Shown piece after piece: positions 14,402-23,497 of a stretch of DNA of 24,292 nt. Source of the DNA: DASQHM01 sp035632095 (GTDB lineage: Bacteria; Pseudomonadota; Alphaproteobacteria; Ferrovibrionales; Ferrovibrionaceae); contig DASQHM010000155.1 in NCBI GenBank assembly GCA_035632095.1, positions 1-24,292 on the forward strand, given 5' to 3'. Below the pieces are notes generated by a model. The model searched no databases. It saw nothing but the letters and a program-made list of their open reading frames with translations, and was not told the DNA's origin. Position numbers and translations under genes: made by a program. Positions within the stretch are counted from its first letter, which is position 1, and every line of letters begins with the position of its first letter.

Positions 14402-15160
14402 CTACATGGCGCTGATGCCGCCGTCGAGCACCAGTTCGGCCCCGGTCATGAACTTCGATTCGTCCGACGCGAGATAGAGAATTCCGTAGGCCACGTCGTT
14501 GGGCTCGCCCACGCGGCCGATCGGCACCTGGCGCGCGAGTTTGGCCAAGGCCTCCTTGGCGCCGAACTGCTCCTTGTAGCGATCGAGGATCGGCGTATCG
14601 ATGAAGGTCGGATGTACCGAGTTGCAGCGGATGTTGTACCCCTTGCGCGCGCAATGCAGGGCAACGGACTTGCTCAAATGCCGCACGCCCGCCTTGGCCG
14701 AGTTGTAGGCGGCCATGTTGTGGCCGGCGATGATCCCGGCGATGGACGATATATTCACGATCGAGCCGCCGCCGGATTTGGCGATGACCGGCACCGCGTA
14801 TTTGCATCCGAGAAAGACGCCGTCGAGGTCGATGGCATGCACCCGGCGCCATTCTTCGAGCGTCAGGTCCTCGACGGTCTTGCTCATGCCGATGCCGGCC
14901 GATTGCACCAGGATGTTGAGCTTGCCGAAGGCGGCGACCGTCTTCGCCAGCACGTCCTTCCAGTCGGCTTCGCTGGTCACGTCATGAGCGAGCGCGATGG
15001 CGTCCTTGCCGATTTCGGCGGCAACCGCTTTGGCGCCGGCTTCGTTCAGGTCGCTCACGGCCACCTTTGCGCCCTCGCTCGCCAGCATTTTGGCGGTGGC
15101 GCGGCCGAGTCCCGACGCGCCTCCCGTGATCAGCGCGACCTTGCCGGCAACTCTGTTCAT
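14402..15160 (-). CDS. SDR-family NAD(P)-dependent oxidoreductase
   Basis: This is a 252-residue classical short-chain dehydrogenase. The nucleotide site is TGGASGLG (residues 12-19), and Asp37 after the second strand suggests NAD preference. The catalytic Ser138 or Ser139 is in NISSIAG, and Tyr152 with Lys156 in YNSAK. The catalytic-Asn position in the helix 4 segment reads AIDLDGVFLG, with Asp111 instead of Asn. The C-terminus VLDGGISAM is normal. The ATG at 15160 follows GGGAGG. It resembles cyclic-alcohol and hydroxysteroid dehydrogenases and is second in the operon, so it probably oxidises a hydroxyl intermediate. The specificity is inferred only. Confidence 0.94.
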   Translation of the reverse strand: MNRVAGKVALITGGASGLGRATAKMLASEGAKVAVSDLNEAGAKAVAAEIGKDAIALAHDVTSEADWKDVLAKTVAAFGKLNILVQSAGIGMSKTVEDLTLEEWRRVHAIDLDGVFLGCKYAVPVIAKSGGGSIVNISSIAGIIAGHNMAAYNSAKAGVRHLSKSVALHCARKGYNIRCNSVHPTFIDTPILDRYKEQFGAKEALAKLARQVPIGRVGEPNDVAYGILYLASDESKFMTGAELVLDGGISAM

Positions 15161-15189
15161 TGCTTGATCCTCCCTGCGGCGAGCGCGCC

Positions 15190-16869
15190 CTAGTTTGCGG
15201 CGCCGCGAAGCAATTGTCCGGGCAGAGTGCCGTTTCCCGCAAGACCTTTGCCGTCGGCGACCTGCACCCCGTTGACCCATACCCCATGGACGCCAGCGGA
15301 TGGCGTGACCAGCCTCGGCGCGCCGCCCGGCAGGTCGAACACACGCGTCTTCGGCCCGCGGCCGACCGATGCCGGATCGAACAGCAAGAGGTCGGCGGCG
15401 GCACCGGCGGCGATTTGGCCCCGGCCCTGTAAGCCGAAGATGGCGGCCTGCCGCGCCGTCAAGTGATGCACCGCTTCGGCCAGGGTGAACGTACCGCGTT
15501 CGCGCACCCAATGACCTAGCAGATGCAAGCCGAATCCGGCGTCGCAGAAGAACGTCAGATGCGCGCCCGCATCCGACAAGGCGATGCAGGCATTCGGATC
15601 GCGCAGCATGCGTCCGACGGCATCTTCGTCGGCGTTCAACAGCACGGCGGTGAACACCGTCCGCAGATTCTCCGCGACCGCCAGATCCAGCAGCCAGTCC
15701 AGCGGATCCTTCGAAGCCGCGCGCGCCAATTCGCCGACCGAGCGGCCTTCCAGAGCCTGGTTGGCGGGCAACGCCGCTTCCAGCAGATGCAGTTTGTCCC
15801 ATTCGCCGTTGAACAGACGCACCCGCGCGGGCGCCGACAGCTCATCTTTGACCCGGCGGCGGAAGTCCGGATCGGCATAAATGCGGCAAAGGTCGGCGCC
15901 TTCGGCCCGCAGCGCCGGCGCCCAGGCGGCAAATCCTTCGAAGGGATAGGGCGAGGCCATGGTGAAGTCGTTGGTCAGCGGACAGCACGACACCTGGCCA
16001 TAGAGCTTCCGCCCGCGCGCCTGGGCCGCGGCGATGGCGCGCAGATCGGCGAAGGTGGCATCGGGATTGGTCGGGTTGTGCAGCAGCGCCGCGATCATCA
16101 CCGGCCGGCCCGATGCCGCCGCTAGGCTCTCGAGAAAGGGAATCGTGGTGCGGCTGCCCTTGGTCAGCATGAAAAGCCCGCGCCGCTCTTCGCCGAGAAC
16201 GCCGACCAGCGCCTCGAATTCGGCGGGCGAGGCCAGGCGGGACGGCATGGGCGTGCCGCCTTCGCCGTTGTGCTGCTCGGCCGTGGAGCTGGCGAAGCCG
16301 ACGGCGCCCGCGGCCATGCCGGCCGCCAACAGCTCGCGCATCGCCTGGATCTCGCCGTCCGTCGCGGTGCGCATCGTCGCCGCTTCGCCCATGACGAAGG
16401 TGCGGAGCGACGAATGGCCGAAGAACGTCGCGACGTTCAGGCCAAGGCCCCGGCGCTCCAGGCTGGCGAGATACTCGGGAAAACTTTCGAAGTCCCAGCG
16501 GATGCCGCGCCGAAGCACGTCGAGGGACATGCCTTCCACATGGGTCAGATGCCGCATACTCAGGTCGCGATGCTCGGGCCGGCATGGCGCGATGGTGAAG
16601 CCGCAATTGCCGATGATCGCGGTGGTGACGCCGAGCGCTGGCGACGGCGTGAGCCACGGGTCCCAGGTAACCTGCGCATCGAAATGGGTGTGCGTGTCGA
16701 TGATGCCCGGCATCAGCGCCAAGCCGTCGGCGTTGATTGTCCTCCGCGCTGCGCCGATTTGCCCGCCGATCTCGGCGATGCGTCCGCCCTCCACGCCGAC
16801 GCTTGCATGATAGGGCAGCCCGCCGTTGCCATCGCAGATCATTGCGCCGGTGATCGCCAAGTCGAGCAT
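15190..16869 (-). CDS. Amidohydrolase, N-acyl-D-amino-acid-deacylase-like
   Basis: This is a 559-residue metal-dependent amidohydrolase. The first metal motif is IDTHTHFD (His60, His62) and GNCGFTIAP carries Cys89, matching the bridging cysteine of Alcaligenes D-aminoacylase. The late Asp433 in LSDAGAH is the general base. Where D-aminoacylases have a T-H-x-R metal histidine, this protein reads LTKGSR (Lys237), and His264 in LLHNPT appears to be retained. It is longer than the usual 480-500 residues. The ATG at 16869 has only GAGG nearby. It is the first gene of the minus-strand operon, with the SDR gene starting 29 bp downstream. The class is sure; the substrate is not (N-acyl-D-amino acid, hydantoin-like or other amide). 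Confidence 0.88.
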   Translation of the reverse strand: MLDLAITGAMICDGNGGLPYHASVGVEGGRIAEIGGQIGAARRTINADGLALMPGIIDTHTHFDAQVTWDPWLTPSPALGVTTAIIGNCGFTIAPCRPEHRDLSMRHLTHVEGMSLDVLRRGIRWDFESFPEYLASLERRGLGLNVATFFGHSSLRTFVMGEAATMRTATDGEIQAMRELLAAGMAAGAVGFASSTAEQHNGEGGTPMPSRLASPAEFEALVGVLGEERRGLFMLTKGSRTTIPFLESLAAASGRPVMIAALLHNPTNPDATFADLRAIAAAQARGRKLYGQVSCCPLTNDFTMASPYPFEGFAAWAPALRAEGADLCRIYADPDFRRRVKDELSAPARVRLFNGEWDKLHLLEAALPANQALEGRSVGELARAASKDPLDWLLDLAVAENLRTVFTAVLLNADEDAVGRMLRDPNACIALSDAGAHLTFFCDAGFGLHLLGHWVRERGTFTLAEAVHHLTARQAAIFGLQGRGQIAAGAAADLLLFDPASVGRGPKTRVFDLPGGAPRLVTPSAGVHGVWVNGVQVADGKGLAGNGTLPGQLLRGAAN

Positions 16870-17158
16870 GTCGCGCGCCTCTTCGTTCCGCCCGCATCGG
16901 CCCCGGACGGTAGATGCCGCTCCTGGAGCAAGACAAGCACCGCCATAGTGTCAGGACACGCCCCGGCTGGACAACGGGCGCCCGGCCGACCTGCACGGAT
17001 CGCAATGCCGAATTGCCGAAGGGCCGTTGCCGTTAAGCAACCCGACGCCTTTAAGATGCAATCGCGGCTTGGGAAGGGCCAAAAATCGCTGCCGGAACGC
17101 GAATCTTTTTTTCGCCATCCGGCGGCGGATCGTTCATAGTGTCGGATTGTATTACGAG

Positions 17159-17192
17159 GGTCTCTGGGTCCGAACAATGGACCTCGGGGACC
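17159..17192 (+). promoter_or_regulatory. Stem-loop in the gltB leader
   Basis: Within the 420-bp gap between the divergent amidohydrolase gene and gltB, bases 17159-17171 pair with 17179-17192. They form a 13-bp stem (two G-U pairs, one bulged T at 17184) with loop GAACAAT (17172-17178). The downstream segment GACGGTTCGG (17211-17220) can pair instead with CCGAAC (17170-17175) and with CCGTC (17191-17195), so two alternative structures are possible. The start of transcription is unknown. The rest of the gap holds a T7 tract at 17106-17112 and no promoter I can call with confidence. Confidence 0.45.
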
Positions 17193-17289
17193 GTCCGTGT
17201 GCCTTGGTGAGACGGTTCGGTGCCGCGATTTTAGGCATCGGGATCGGGATCGAAAGCTTGTACTTTTGGCGTTGCGGAGGTGGGGTGTT

Positions 17290-20200
17290 GTGGACGGGCG
17301 CGTGACGGATTTGCCGGTGGCCCAAGGTCTGTATGACCCGCAGAACGAGCATGACTCGTGCGGCGTGGGTTTTGTCGTCAACATCAAGAATCGAAAAAGC
17401 CACGACATCATCCGGTCCGGCCTGCAAATCCTGATCAACCTGGATCATCGCGGCGCCGTCGGCGCCGACCCGCTGGCCGGCGACGGCGCGGGCATCATGA
17501 TCCAGCTGCCCCACGCCCATCTGACGGCGGTCGCGGCGGAATGCGGCATCACGCTGCCGGAGCCCGGCGAATACGGCGTCGGCATGGTGTTCCTGTCGCA
17601 GGACGCCGCGAGCCGCGATCTTTGCGAGCAGATGATCGAGCGCTACGTGCGGGCCGAGGGCCAGGTGCTGCTCGGCTGGCGCGACGTGCCGGTGGATCGC
17701 TCGGGCCTCGGCGCGTCCGTCAAGGCGCGCGAGCCGAAGATTCGTCAGGTCTTCATCGCCAAGGGCAGCAATTGCGCCGACCGGGCCGCGTTCGAGCGGA
17801 AGCTGTTCGTCATCCGCAAGCAGGTCGAGCGTTCGGCGCGCGAACAGCGCACCGACGGTTTCGACAAGCTCTATATCCCGTCCCTGTCCACCAGGACGAT
17901 CGTCTACAAGGGCATGTTGCTGGCGCCGCAGGTGGGCGAATACTACGTGGACCTGCAGGACGAGCGGGTGGTGACGGCGCTGGCTCTGGTGCATCAGCGC
18001 TTTTCCACCAATACGTTCCCGTCGTGGCGGCTGGCCCATCCCTACCGCATGCTTTGCCACAACGGCGAGATCAACACGCTTCGCGGCAACTTGAATTGGA
18101 TGACGGCGCGCCGTCATTCCATGAAATCGAAGCTGTTCGGCGAGGACATTGACAAGCTCTGGCCGCTCATCGCCGAAGGACAATCGGACACGGCGAGCTT
18201 CGACAACGCGCTGGAGCTTCTGGTGCAGGGCGGCTACTCCCTGGCGCACGCCATGATGCTGCTGATTCCGGAAGCCTGGGCCGGCAACCCGCTCATGGAC
18301 GAGGACCGGCGCGCGTTCTACGAATATCACGCCGCGCTGATGGAGCCGTGGGACGGCCCGGCCGGCATGGCCTTCACCGACGGGCGCCAGATCGGCGCCA
18401 CCCTCGATCGCAACGGTCTGCGCCCGGCGCGCTACCTCGTCACCGACGACGACATGGTGGTGATGGCGTCCGAGCACGGCGTGCTCGACATCCCCGAGAG
18501 CAAGATCGTCAAAAAGTGGCGGCTGCAGCCCGGCAAGATGTTCCTGATCGACCTCGAACAGGGCCGCATCATCGACGACGCGGAGCTCAAGGCGACGCTG
18601 GCCAAGTCGAAGCCCTACAAGGAGTGGCTCGGCCAGACCCAGTTCGTCCTCGAAGACCTGCCGTCCCGCGGCACGCCGCAATTGCCGACCAACGAATCGC
18701 TGCTCGATCGCCAGCAGGCCTTCGGCTACACGCAGGAAGACTTGAGCTTCTTCCTCGAACCCATGGCGACCAGCGGCGAAGAGCCGGTCGGCTCCATGGG
18801 CACCGATACGCCGCTGTCCGTGCTCTCGCGCCGTTCGAAGATGCTCTACACCTATTTCAAGCAGTGCTTCGCCCAGGTGACCAACCCGCCGATCGATTCC
18901 ATCCGCGAGGAACTGGTCATGTCGCTGGTGTCGCTGATCGGTCCGCGGCCGAACCTGCTCGAACTCGACCAGAAGGGCAACCATCTCCGGCTCGAGGCGC
19001 GCCAGCCGATCCTGACCGACGAGGACCTGGAGAAGATCCGCCACATCTCGGACCTGGTCGGCGAAGCGTTCCGCACCGAGACGCTCGATATGTGCTTCGC
19101 GGTCGCCGACGGCGCGGCCGGCATGGGGCCGGCGCTCGACCGGCTTTGCGACGAAGCGCACAAGGCGGTGCTGGCCGGCAACAACATCCTGATCCTGTCG
19201 GACCGGTCCATGAACCGCGAGCGGGTGGCGATACCTGCGCTGCTCGCGACGTCCGCCGTGCATCACCATCTGATCCGCCAGGGCGTGCGGACCGAGGTCG
19301 GCCTGGTGCTCGAGACCGGCGAGGCGCGCGAGGTGCATCACTTCGCCTTGCTGGCCGGCTACGGCGCCGAGGCGATCAATCCGTATCTCGCCTTCGAGAC
19401 CCTGGTCGATATGCGCGATCACCTGCCGCAGCAGATGCCACCGGAGAAAATCAGGGCGCAATACGTCAAGGCGGTGGACAAGAGTCTGCTCAAGATCATG
19501 GCCAAGATGGGCATCTCCACCTATCAATCCTATTGCGGCGCGCAGATTTTCGATGCGGTCGGCTTAGGCTCGGAATTCGTGCGCAAGTACTTCACCGGCA
19601 CGGCGACCACCATCGAGGGCGTCGGGCTGGCGGAGATCGCGCGCGAGACCGTGGAGCGCCACCGGCTCGCCTTCTCCGAGGCGCCGATCTTCCGCAACGC
19701 GCTCGACGTCGGCGGCGAGTACGGCTTGCGCGTGCGCGGCGAAGAGCACGTCTGGACCATGGACGTCATCGGCAAGCTGCAACACGCCGTGCGCGGCAAT
19801 TCGCAGGAGATCTATCGCGAGTTCGCGCGTCTGGTGAACGAGCAGGCCGAGCGGACCATGACCTTGCGCGGATTGTTCACGTTCAAGCCGACCAAGACGC
19901 CCGTGCCGCTCGACGAAGTCGAGCCTGCGGCGGCTATCGTGAAGCGCTTCGCCACCGGCGCAATGTCGTTCGGCTCGATCAGCCGCGAGGCGCACACCAC
20001 GCTCGCCATCGCCATGAACCGCATTGGGGGCAAGTCGAACACCGGCGAGGGCGGCGAGGACTCCGACCGCTTCAAGCCGCTACCGAACGGCGATTCCATG
20101 CGTTCCGCCATCAAGCAGGTCGCTTCCGGCCGCTTCGGCGTCACGGCCGAGTATCTAGTGAACGCCGACGATCTGCAGATCAACATGGCGCAAGGCGCGA

Positions 20201-21966
20201 AGCCGGGCGAAGGCGGCCAGCTTCCCGGCCACAAGGTCAACGGCCCGATCGCCAAGGTGCGCCACTCGACGCCCGGCGTCGGCCTGATCTCGCCGCCGCC
20301 GCACCACGACATCTACTCGATCGAGGATTTGGCGCAGCTCATTCACGACCTGAAGAACGTGAACCCGGCGGCGCGGATCAGCGTCAAACTGGTGTCGGAG
20401 GTGGGCGTCGGCACCGTGGCCGCAGGCGTATCCAAGGCGCGCGCCGACCACGTTACCATCTCGGGCTTCGAAGGCGGCACCGGCGCGAGCCCGCTTACGT
20501 CGCTCACCCACGCGGGCTCGCCGTGGGAGATCGGCCTGGCCGAGACCCACCAGACGCTGGTCCTCAATCGCCTGCGCGGGCGCATCGCCGTGCAGGTCGA
20601 CGGCGGCTTGCGCACGGGCCGCGACGTCATCATGGGCGCGCTGCTCGGTGCCGACGAATTCGGCTTCGCCACCGCGCCGCTGATCGCCGCCGGCTGCATC
20701 ATGATGCGGAAGTGCCATTTGAACACCTGCCCAGTGGGCATCGCCACCCAGGATCCGGAGCTGCGCAAGCGCTTCGCTGGCCAGCCGGAGCACGTGATCA
20801 ACTACTTCTTCTTCGTCGCCGAAGAGGCGCGCGAGATCATGGCCTCGCTCGGCTTCCGGACCGTGAACGAGATGATCGGCCGCACCGACCGGCTCGACAT
20901 GCGGCGTGCCATCGACCATTGGAAGGCCAAGGGCCTGGATTTCTCGCGGCTGTTGCACAAGCCCGAGGCGGGGCCCGGCGTCGCCGTATTCAACAGCGAG
21001 AGGCAGAATCACGGCCTCGAAAAGGCGCTCGACCACGAATTGATCGCCAAGGCCAAGCCCGCCATGCAGAAGGGCAAGCCGGTCAAGATCGAAACGCGGG
21101 TGCGCAACGTCAACCGCACCATCGGCGCCATGCTTTCGGGCGAGGTGGCGAAGCGCTACGGCCACAAGGGCCTGCCGGAAGACACCATCTCGATCAAGGC
21201 GACCGGCGTGGCCGGCCAAAGCTTCGGCGCGTTCCTGGCCCACGGCGTGAGTCTGGAACTGTCCGGCGCCGCCAACGACTACACCGGCAAGGGCCTGTCG
21301 GGCGGACGCATCTCCATCTACCCGCCGGCCGATTGTCCCGCCGTGCCGCACGAGAACATCATCGTCGGCAACACGGTGCTCTACGGCGCCATCGCCGGCG
21401 AGTGCTACTTCGCGGGCGTCGCGGGCGAGCGCTTTGCCGTCCGCAACTCGGGCGCCGTCGCGGTCGTCGAGGGCGTCGGCGATCACGGCTGCGAATACAT
21501 GACCGGCGGCATCGTGCTCGTGCTCGGCCAGACCGGGCGCAACTTCGCGGCCGGCATGTCGGGCGGCATCGCCTATGTGCTGGATGAAAGCGGCGATTTC
21601 GAGCGCCGCTGCAACAAGGCCATGGTCGAATTGGAGCACGTACACGCGGATACGGCCGCAAACGCCAAGGGCAAGCGGAAGGGCGCCGGCAACGGCAAAG
21701 GCGCCGACGACGGCGGCACCAACGTGATCTATGCCGATCCGCTCGGCCACGACGAGGCGCGGGTCAAGAAGCTGATCGAGCGGCACCTTCACTACACCAA
21801 CAGCGCGCGGGCCGCGGAGATCCTAGCGCATTGGGAGGATTACGTCGGACGATTCGTCAAGATCGTGCCGATCGACTATCGCCGCGCGCTGAAAGAGGTG
21901 CAGCTCGCGCCGGAAATCGAACACATGGGCGGCAAAGGGAAGAGTCGAGAAGCCGCAAATGGGTAA
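17290..21966 (+). CDS. gltB: Glutamate synthase (NADPH) large subunit
   Basis: GltB makes glutamate from 2-oxoglutarate and glutamine, with GltD supplying electrons. At 1558 residues the layout is: class II amidotransferase domain starting at the processed Cys24 (HDSCGVGF), central domain, FMN-binding synthase domain, a 3Fe-4S cluster site with Cys1136, Cys1142 and Cys1147 (CIMMRKCHLNTCPVG), and the C-terminal GxGxG beta-helix. The start is GTG at 17290 because GGAGG (17276-17280) lies 9 bases upstream; this gives a 23-residue propeptide. Longer readings back to 17197 have no ribosome site. Near the C-terminus (about residues 1452-1478) lies a Lys/Gly-rich low-complexity insert. It overlaps gltD by 8 bp. 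Confidence 0.97.
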   Translation: MDGRVTDLPVAQGLYDPQNEHDSCGVGFVVNIKNRKSHDIIRSGLQILINLDHRGAVGADPLAGDGAGIMIQLPHAHLTAVAAECGITLPEPGEYGVGMVFLSQDAASRDLCEQMIERYVRAEGQVLLGWRDVPVDRSGLGASVKAREPKIRQVFIAKGSNCADRAAFERKLFVIRKQVERSAREQRTDGFDKLYIPSLSTRTIVYKGMLLAPQVGEYYVDLQDERVVTALALVHQRFSTNTFPSWRLAHPYRMLCHNGEINTLRGNLNWMTARRHSMKSKLFGEDIDKLWPLIAEGQSDTASFDNALELLVQGGYSLAHAMMLLIPEAWAGNPLMDEDRRAFYEYHAALMEPWDGPAGMAFTDGRQIGATLDRNGLRPARYLVTDDDMVVMASEHGVLDIPESKIVKKWRLQPGKMFLIDLEQGRIIDDAELKATLAKSKPYKEWLGQTQFVLEDLPSRGTPQLPTNESLLDRQQAFGYTQEDLSFFLEPMATSGEEPVGSMGTDTPLSVLSRRSKMLYTYFKQCFAQVTNPPIDSIREELVMSLVSLIGPRPNLLELDQKGNHLRLEARQPILTDEDLEKIRHISDLVGEAFRTETLDMCFAVADGAAGMGPALDRLCDEAHKAVLAGNNILILSDRSMNRERVAIPALLATSAVHHHLIRQGVRTEVGLVLETGEAREVHHFALLAGYGAEAINPYLAFETLVDMRDHLPQQMPPEKIRAQYVKAVDKSLLKIMAKMGISTYQSYCGAQIFDAVGLGSEFVRKYFTGTATTIEGVGLAEIARETVERHRLAFSEAPIFRNALDVGGEYGLRVRGEEHVWTMDVIGKLQHAVRGNSQEIYREFARLVNEQAERTMTLRGLFTFKPTKTPVPLDEVEPAAAIVKRFATGAMSFGSISREAHTTLAIAMNRIGGKSNTGEGGEDSDRFKPLPNGDSMRSAIKQVASGRFGVTAEYLVNADDLQINMAQGAKPGEGGQLPGHKVNGPIAKVRHSTPGVGLISPPPHHDIYSIEDLAQLIHDLKNVNPAARISVKLVSEVGVGTVAAGVSKARADHVTISGFEGGTGASPLTSLTHAGSPWEIGLAETHQTLVLNRLRGRIAVQVDGGLRTGRDVIMGALLGADEFGFATAPLIAAGCIMMRKCHLNTCPVGIATQDPELRKRFAGQPEHVINYFFFVAEEAREIMASLGFRTVNEMIGRTDRLDMRRAIDHWKAKGLDFSRLLHKPEAGPGVAVFNSERQNHGLEKALDHELIAKAKPAMQKGKPVKIETRVRNVNRTIGAMLSGEVAKRYGHKGLPEDTISIKATGVAGQSFGAFLAHGVSLELSGAANDYTGKGLSGGRISIYPPADCPAVPHENIIVGNTVLYGAIAGECYFAGVAGERFAVRNSGAVAVVEGVGDHGCEYMTGGIVLVLGQTGRNFAAGMSGGIAYVLDESGDFERRCNKAMVELEHVHADTAANAKGKRKGAGNGKGADDGGTNVIYADPLGHDEARVKKLIERHLHYTNSARAAEILAHWEDYVGRFVKIVPIDYRRALKEVQLAPEIEHMGGKGKSREAANG

Positions 21967-23404
21967 GCCGACCGGGTTCGTTGAAATCCGGCGCCAGGAC
22001 CGTCCCTACGTCAAGGTCGCCGAGAGAGTCAAAAGCTTCCGCGAATTCATCCTGCCGCTTCCGGATGCCACGGTGGAGAAGCAGGGCGCGCGCTGCATGG
22101 ATTGCGGCGTGCCGTTCTGTCACACCGGCTGTCCGGTCAACAACCAGATCCCCGATTGGAACAATCTGGTCTATCGCGGACGCTGGCGCGAAGCCTTGGA
22201 GAACCTGCACTCCACCAACAATTTTCCCGAGTTCACCGGCCGTATCTGCCCGGCGCCCTGCGAGGCCGCCTGCACGCTGACCATCAACGACGAGCCGGTG
22301 ACCATCAAATCCATCGAATGTTCACTGGTCGACAAGGGCTGGGCCGAGGGCTGGATCGAACCGCTCGTCGCTTCGCACAAGACCGGCAAGCGCGTCGCCG
22401 TGGTGGGTTCGGGCCCGGCCGGCATGGCAGCGGCTCAGCAACTGGCGCGCGCCGGCCATGCGGTCGTGCTGTTCGAGAAGGCGGACCGCATCGGCGGCCT
22501 GCTCCGCTACGGCATTCCCGACTTCAAGATGGAGAAGCACATCATTGACCGCCGCATGGCGCAGATGGCGGCGGAAGGCGTCGAATTCCGGCCGAACAGC
22601 CATGTGGGGGTGAACGTTCCCGCCAAGAAGCTGCTTGCCGAGTTCGACGCGATCGTGCTGACCGGCGGCGCGGAGCATCCGCGCGACCTGCCCGTGCCGG
22701 GGCGCGAGCTCGACGGCATCCACTTCGCCATGGATTACCTCATCCAGCAGAACATGCGCGTCGCCGGCGACAAGGTGCCGGACGACGGCGCGATCCTGGC
22801 CAAGGACCGGCACGTGGTGGTGATCGGCGGCGGCGATACGGGCTCGGACTGCATCGGCACGGCCAACCGCCAAGGCGCCGCCTCCATCACCCAGCTCGAA
22901 ATCCTGCCGAAGCCGCCCGAGAAGGAAAACACCCCGCTGATCTGGCCCGACTGGCCGTTGAAGCTGCGCACCTCGTCGTCCCAGGAAGAGGGCTGCGAGC
23001 GCGACTGGTCGGTGGTCACCAAGTCGTTCTCCGGCGACAAGTCGGGCCGGGTGGCGAAGCAGCACATCGTCCGCGTCGAATGGCGGACCGACGCAGAGGG
23101 TCGGCAGAGCATGGTCGAGGTTCCCGGCAGCGCCACCGAGATCAAGGCCGACCTGGTTCTGCTCGCCATGGGTTTCGTTCACCCGGTGAAACAGGGAATG
23201 CTGGCGGAGCTCGGCCTCGAACTCGACCCGCGCGGCAACGTGAGGGCGGATACCGACAAGTATCAAAGCTCGAACCCGAAAGTATTCGCCGCGGGCGATA
23301 TGCGCCGCGGACAATCGCTGGTGGTGTGGGCGATCCGCGAGGGCCGTCAAGCAGCGCGTGCCGTCGACGAGTACCTGATGGGGACATCCGACCTGCCGCG
23401 TTAG
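21959..23404 (+). CDS. gltD: Glutamate synthase (NADPH) small subunit
   Basis: This is a 481-residue electron-input subunit of glutamate synthase that takes electrons from NADPH through FAD and 4Fe-4S clusters to GltB. N-terminal cysteines Cys46, 49, 54, 58 (RCMDCGVPFCHTGCP) and Cys97, 101, 105 (CPAPCEAAC) supply the clusters. The FAD-binding GxGxxG is VVGSGPAGMAAAQQLARAG, and the NADPH site is VVVIGGGDTGSDCIG. The C-terminal FAD contact is VFAAGDMRRGQSLVVWAIREG. The length is typical. The ATG at 21959 lies inside the gltB end, 8 bp before its stop is complete, implying translational coupling; the ribosome site (GGGAAGAG) is only moderate. Confidence 0.97.
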   Translation: MGKPTGFVEIRRQDRPYVKVAERVKSFREFILPLPDATVEKQGARCMDCGVPFCHTGCPVNNQIPDWNNLVYRGRWREALENLHSTNNFPEFTGRICPAPCEAACTLTINDEPVTIKSIECSLVDKGWAEGWIEPLVASHKTGKRVAVVGSGPAGMAAAQQLARAGHAVVLFEKADRIGGLLRYGIPDFKMEKHIIDRRMAQMAAEGVEFRPNSHVGVNVPAKKLLAEFDAIVLTGGAEHPRDLPVPGRELDGIHFAMDYLIQQNMRVAGDKVPDDGAILAKDRHVVVIGGGDTGSDCIGTANRQGAASITQLEILPKPPEKENTPLIWPDWPLKLRTSSSQEEGCERDWSVVTKSFSGDKSGRVAKQHIVRVEWRTDAEGRQSMVEVPGSATEIKADLVLLAMGFVHPVKQGMLAELGLELDPRGNVRADTDKYQSSNPKVFAAGDMRRGQSLVVWAIREGRQAARAVDEYLMGTSDLPR

Positions 23405-23417
23405 GATGCGCTCGCGA

Positions 23418-23433
23418 AAAGTTGCTCAACTTT
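23418..23433. promoter_or_regulatory. AT-rich palindrome downstream of gltD
   Basis: AAAGTTG and CAACTTT (23418-23424 and 23427-23433) form a 16-bp perfect inverted repeat in the 93-bp gap between gltD and the AIM24 gene. It could be an operator for the AIM24 promoter or a small hairpin ending gltD transcripts; nothing in the sequence decides. Confidence 0.35.
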
Positions 23434-23463
23434 CTGAACATTCTTAACGGTTCGGTGCTGTAA

Positions 23464-23491
23464 TCCCCCGTCGTTCCAGCGATTCGGGGGA
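23464..23491 (+). promoter_or_regulatory. Hairpin covering the ribosome binding site of the AIM24 gene
   Basis: TCCCCCG (23464-23470) pairs with CGGGGGA (23485-23491), with further TCG/CGA pairing inside. The right arm contains the GGGGGA that would serve as the ribosome binding site of the ATG at 23498, 6 bases on. If formed in the transcript the hairpin would hide that site. Confidence 0.4.
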
Positions 23492-23497
23492 AACCGC

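Noticed and set aside
16870..17289. Glutamine-type riboswitch in the gltB leader
   Set aside because: The known glutamine riboswitch motif was not recognised; only unassigned hairpins are present.
17027..17305. Small open frame of 92 codons in the gltB leader
   Set aside because: No ribosome binding site, no motif, and it runs through the gltB start in another frame.
17152..19527. 791-codon minus-strand open frame opposite gltB
   Set aside because: His/Val/Leu-rich antisense product with no domain; gltB on the other strand is unambiguous.
18348..21587. 1079-codon plus-strand frame within gltB
   Set aside because: Arg-rich out-of-frame reading of gltB; typical of high-GC codon bias.
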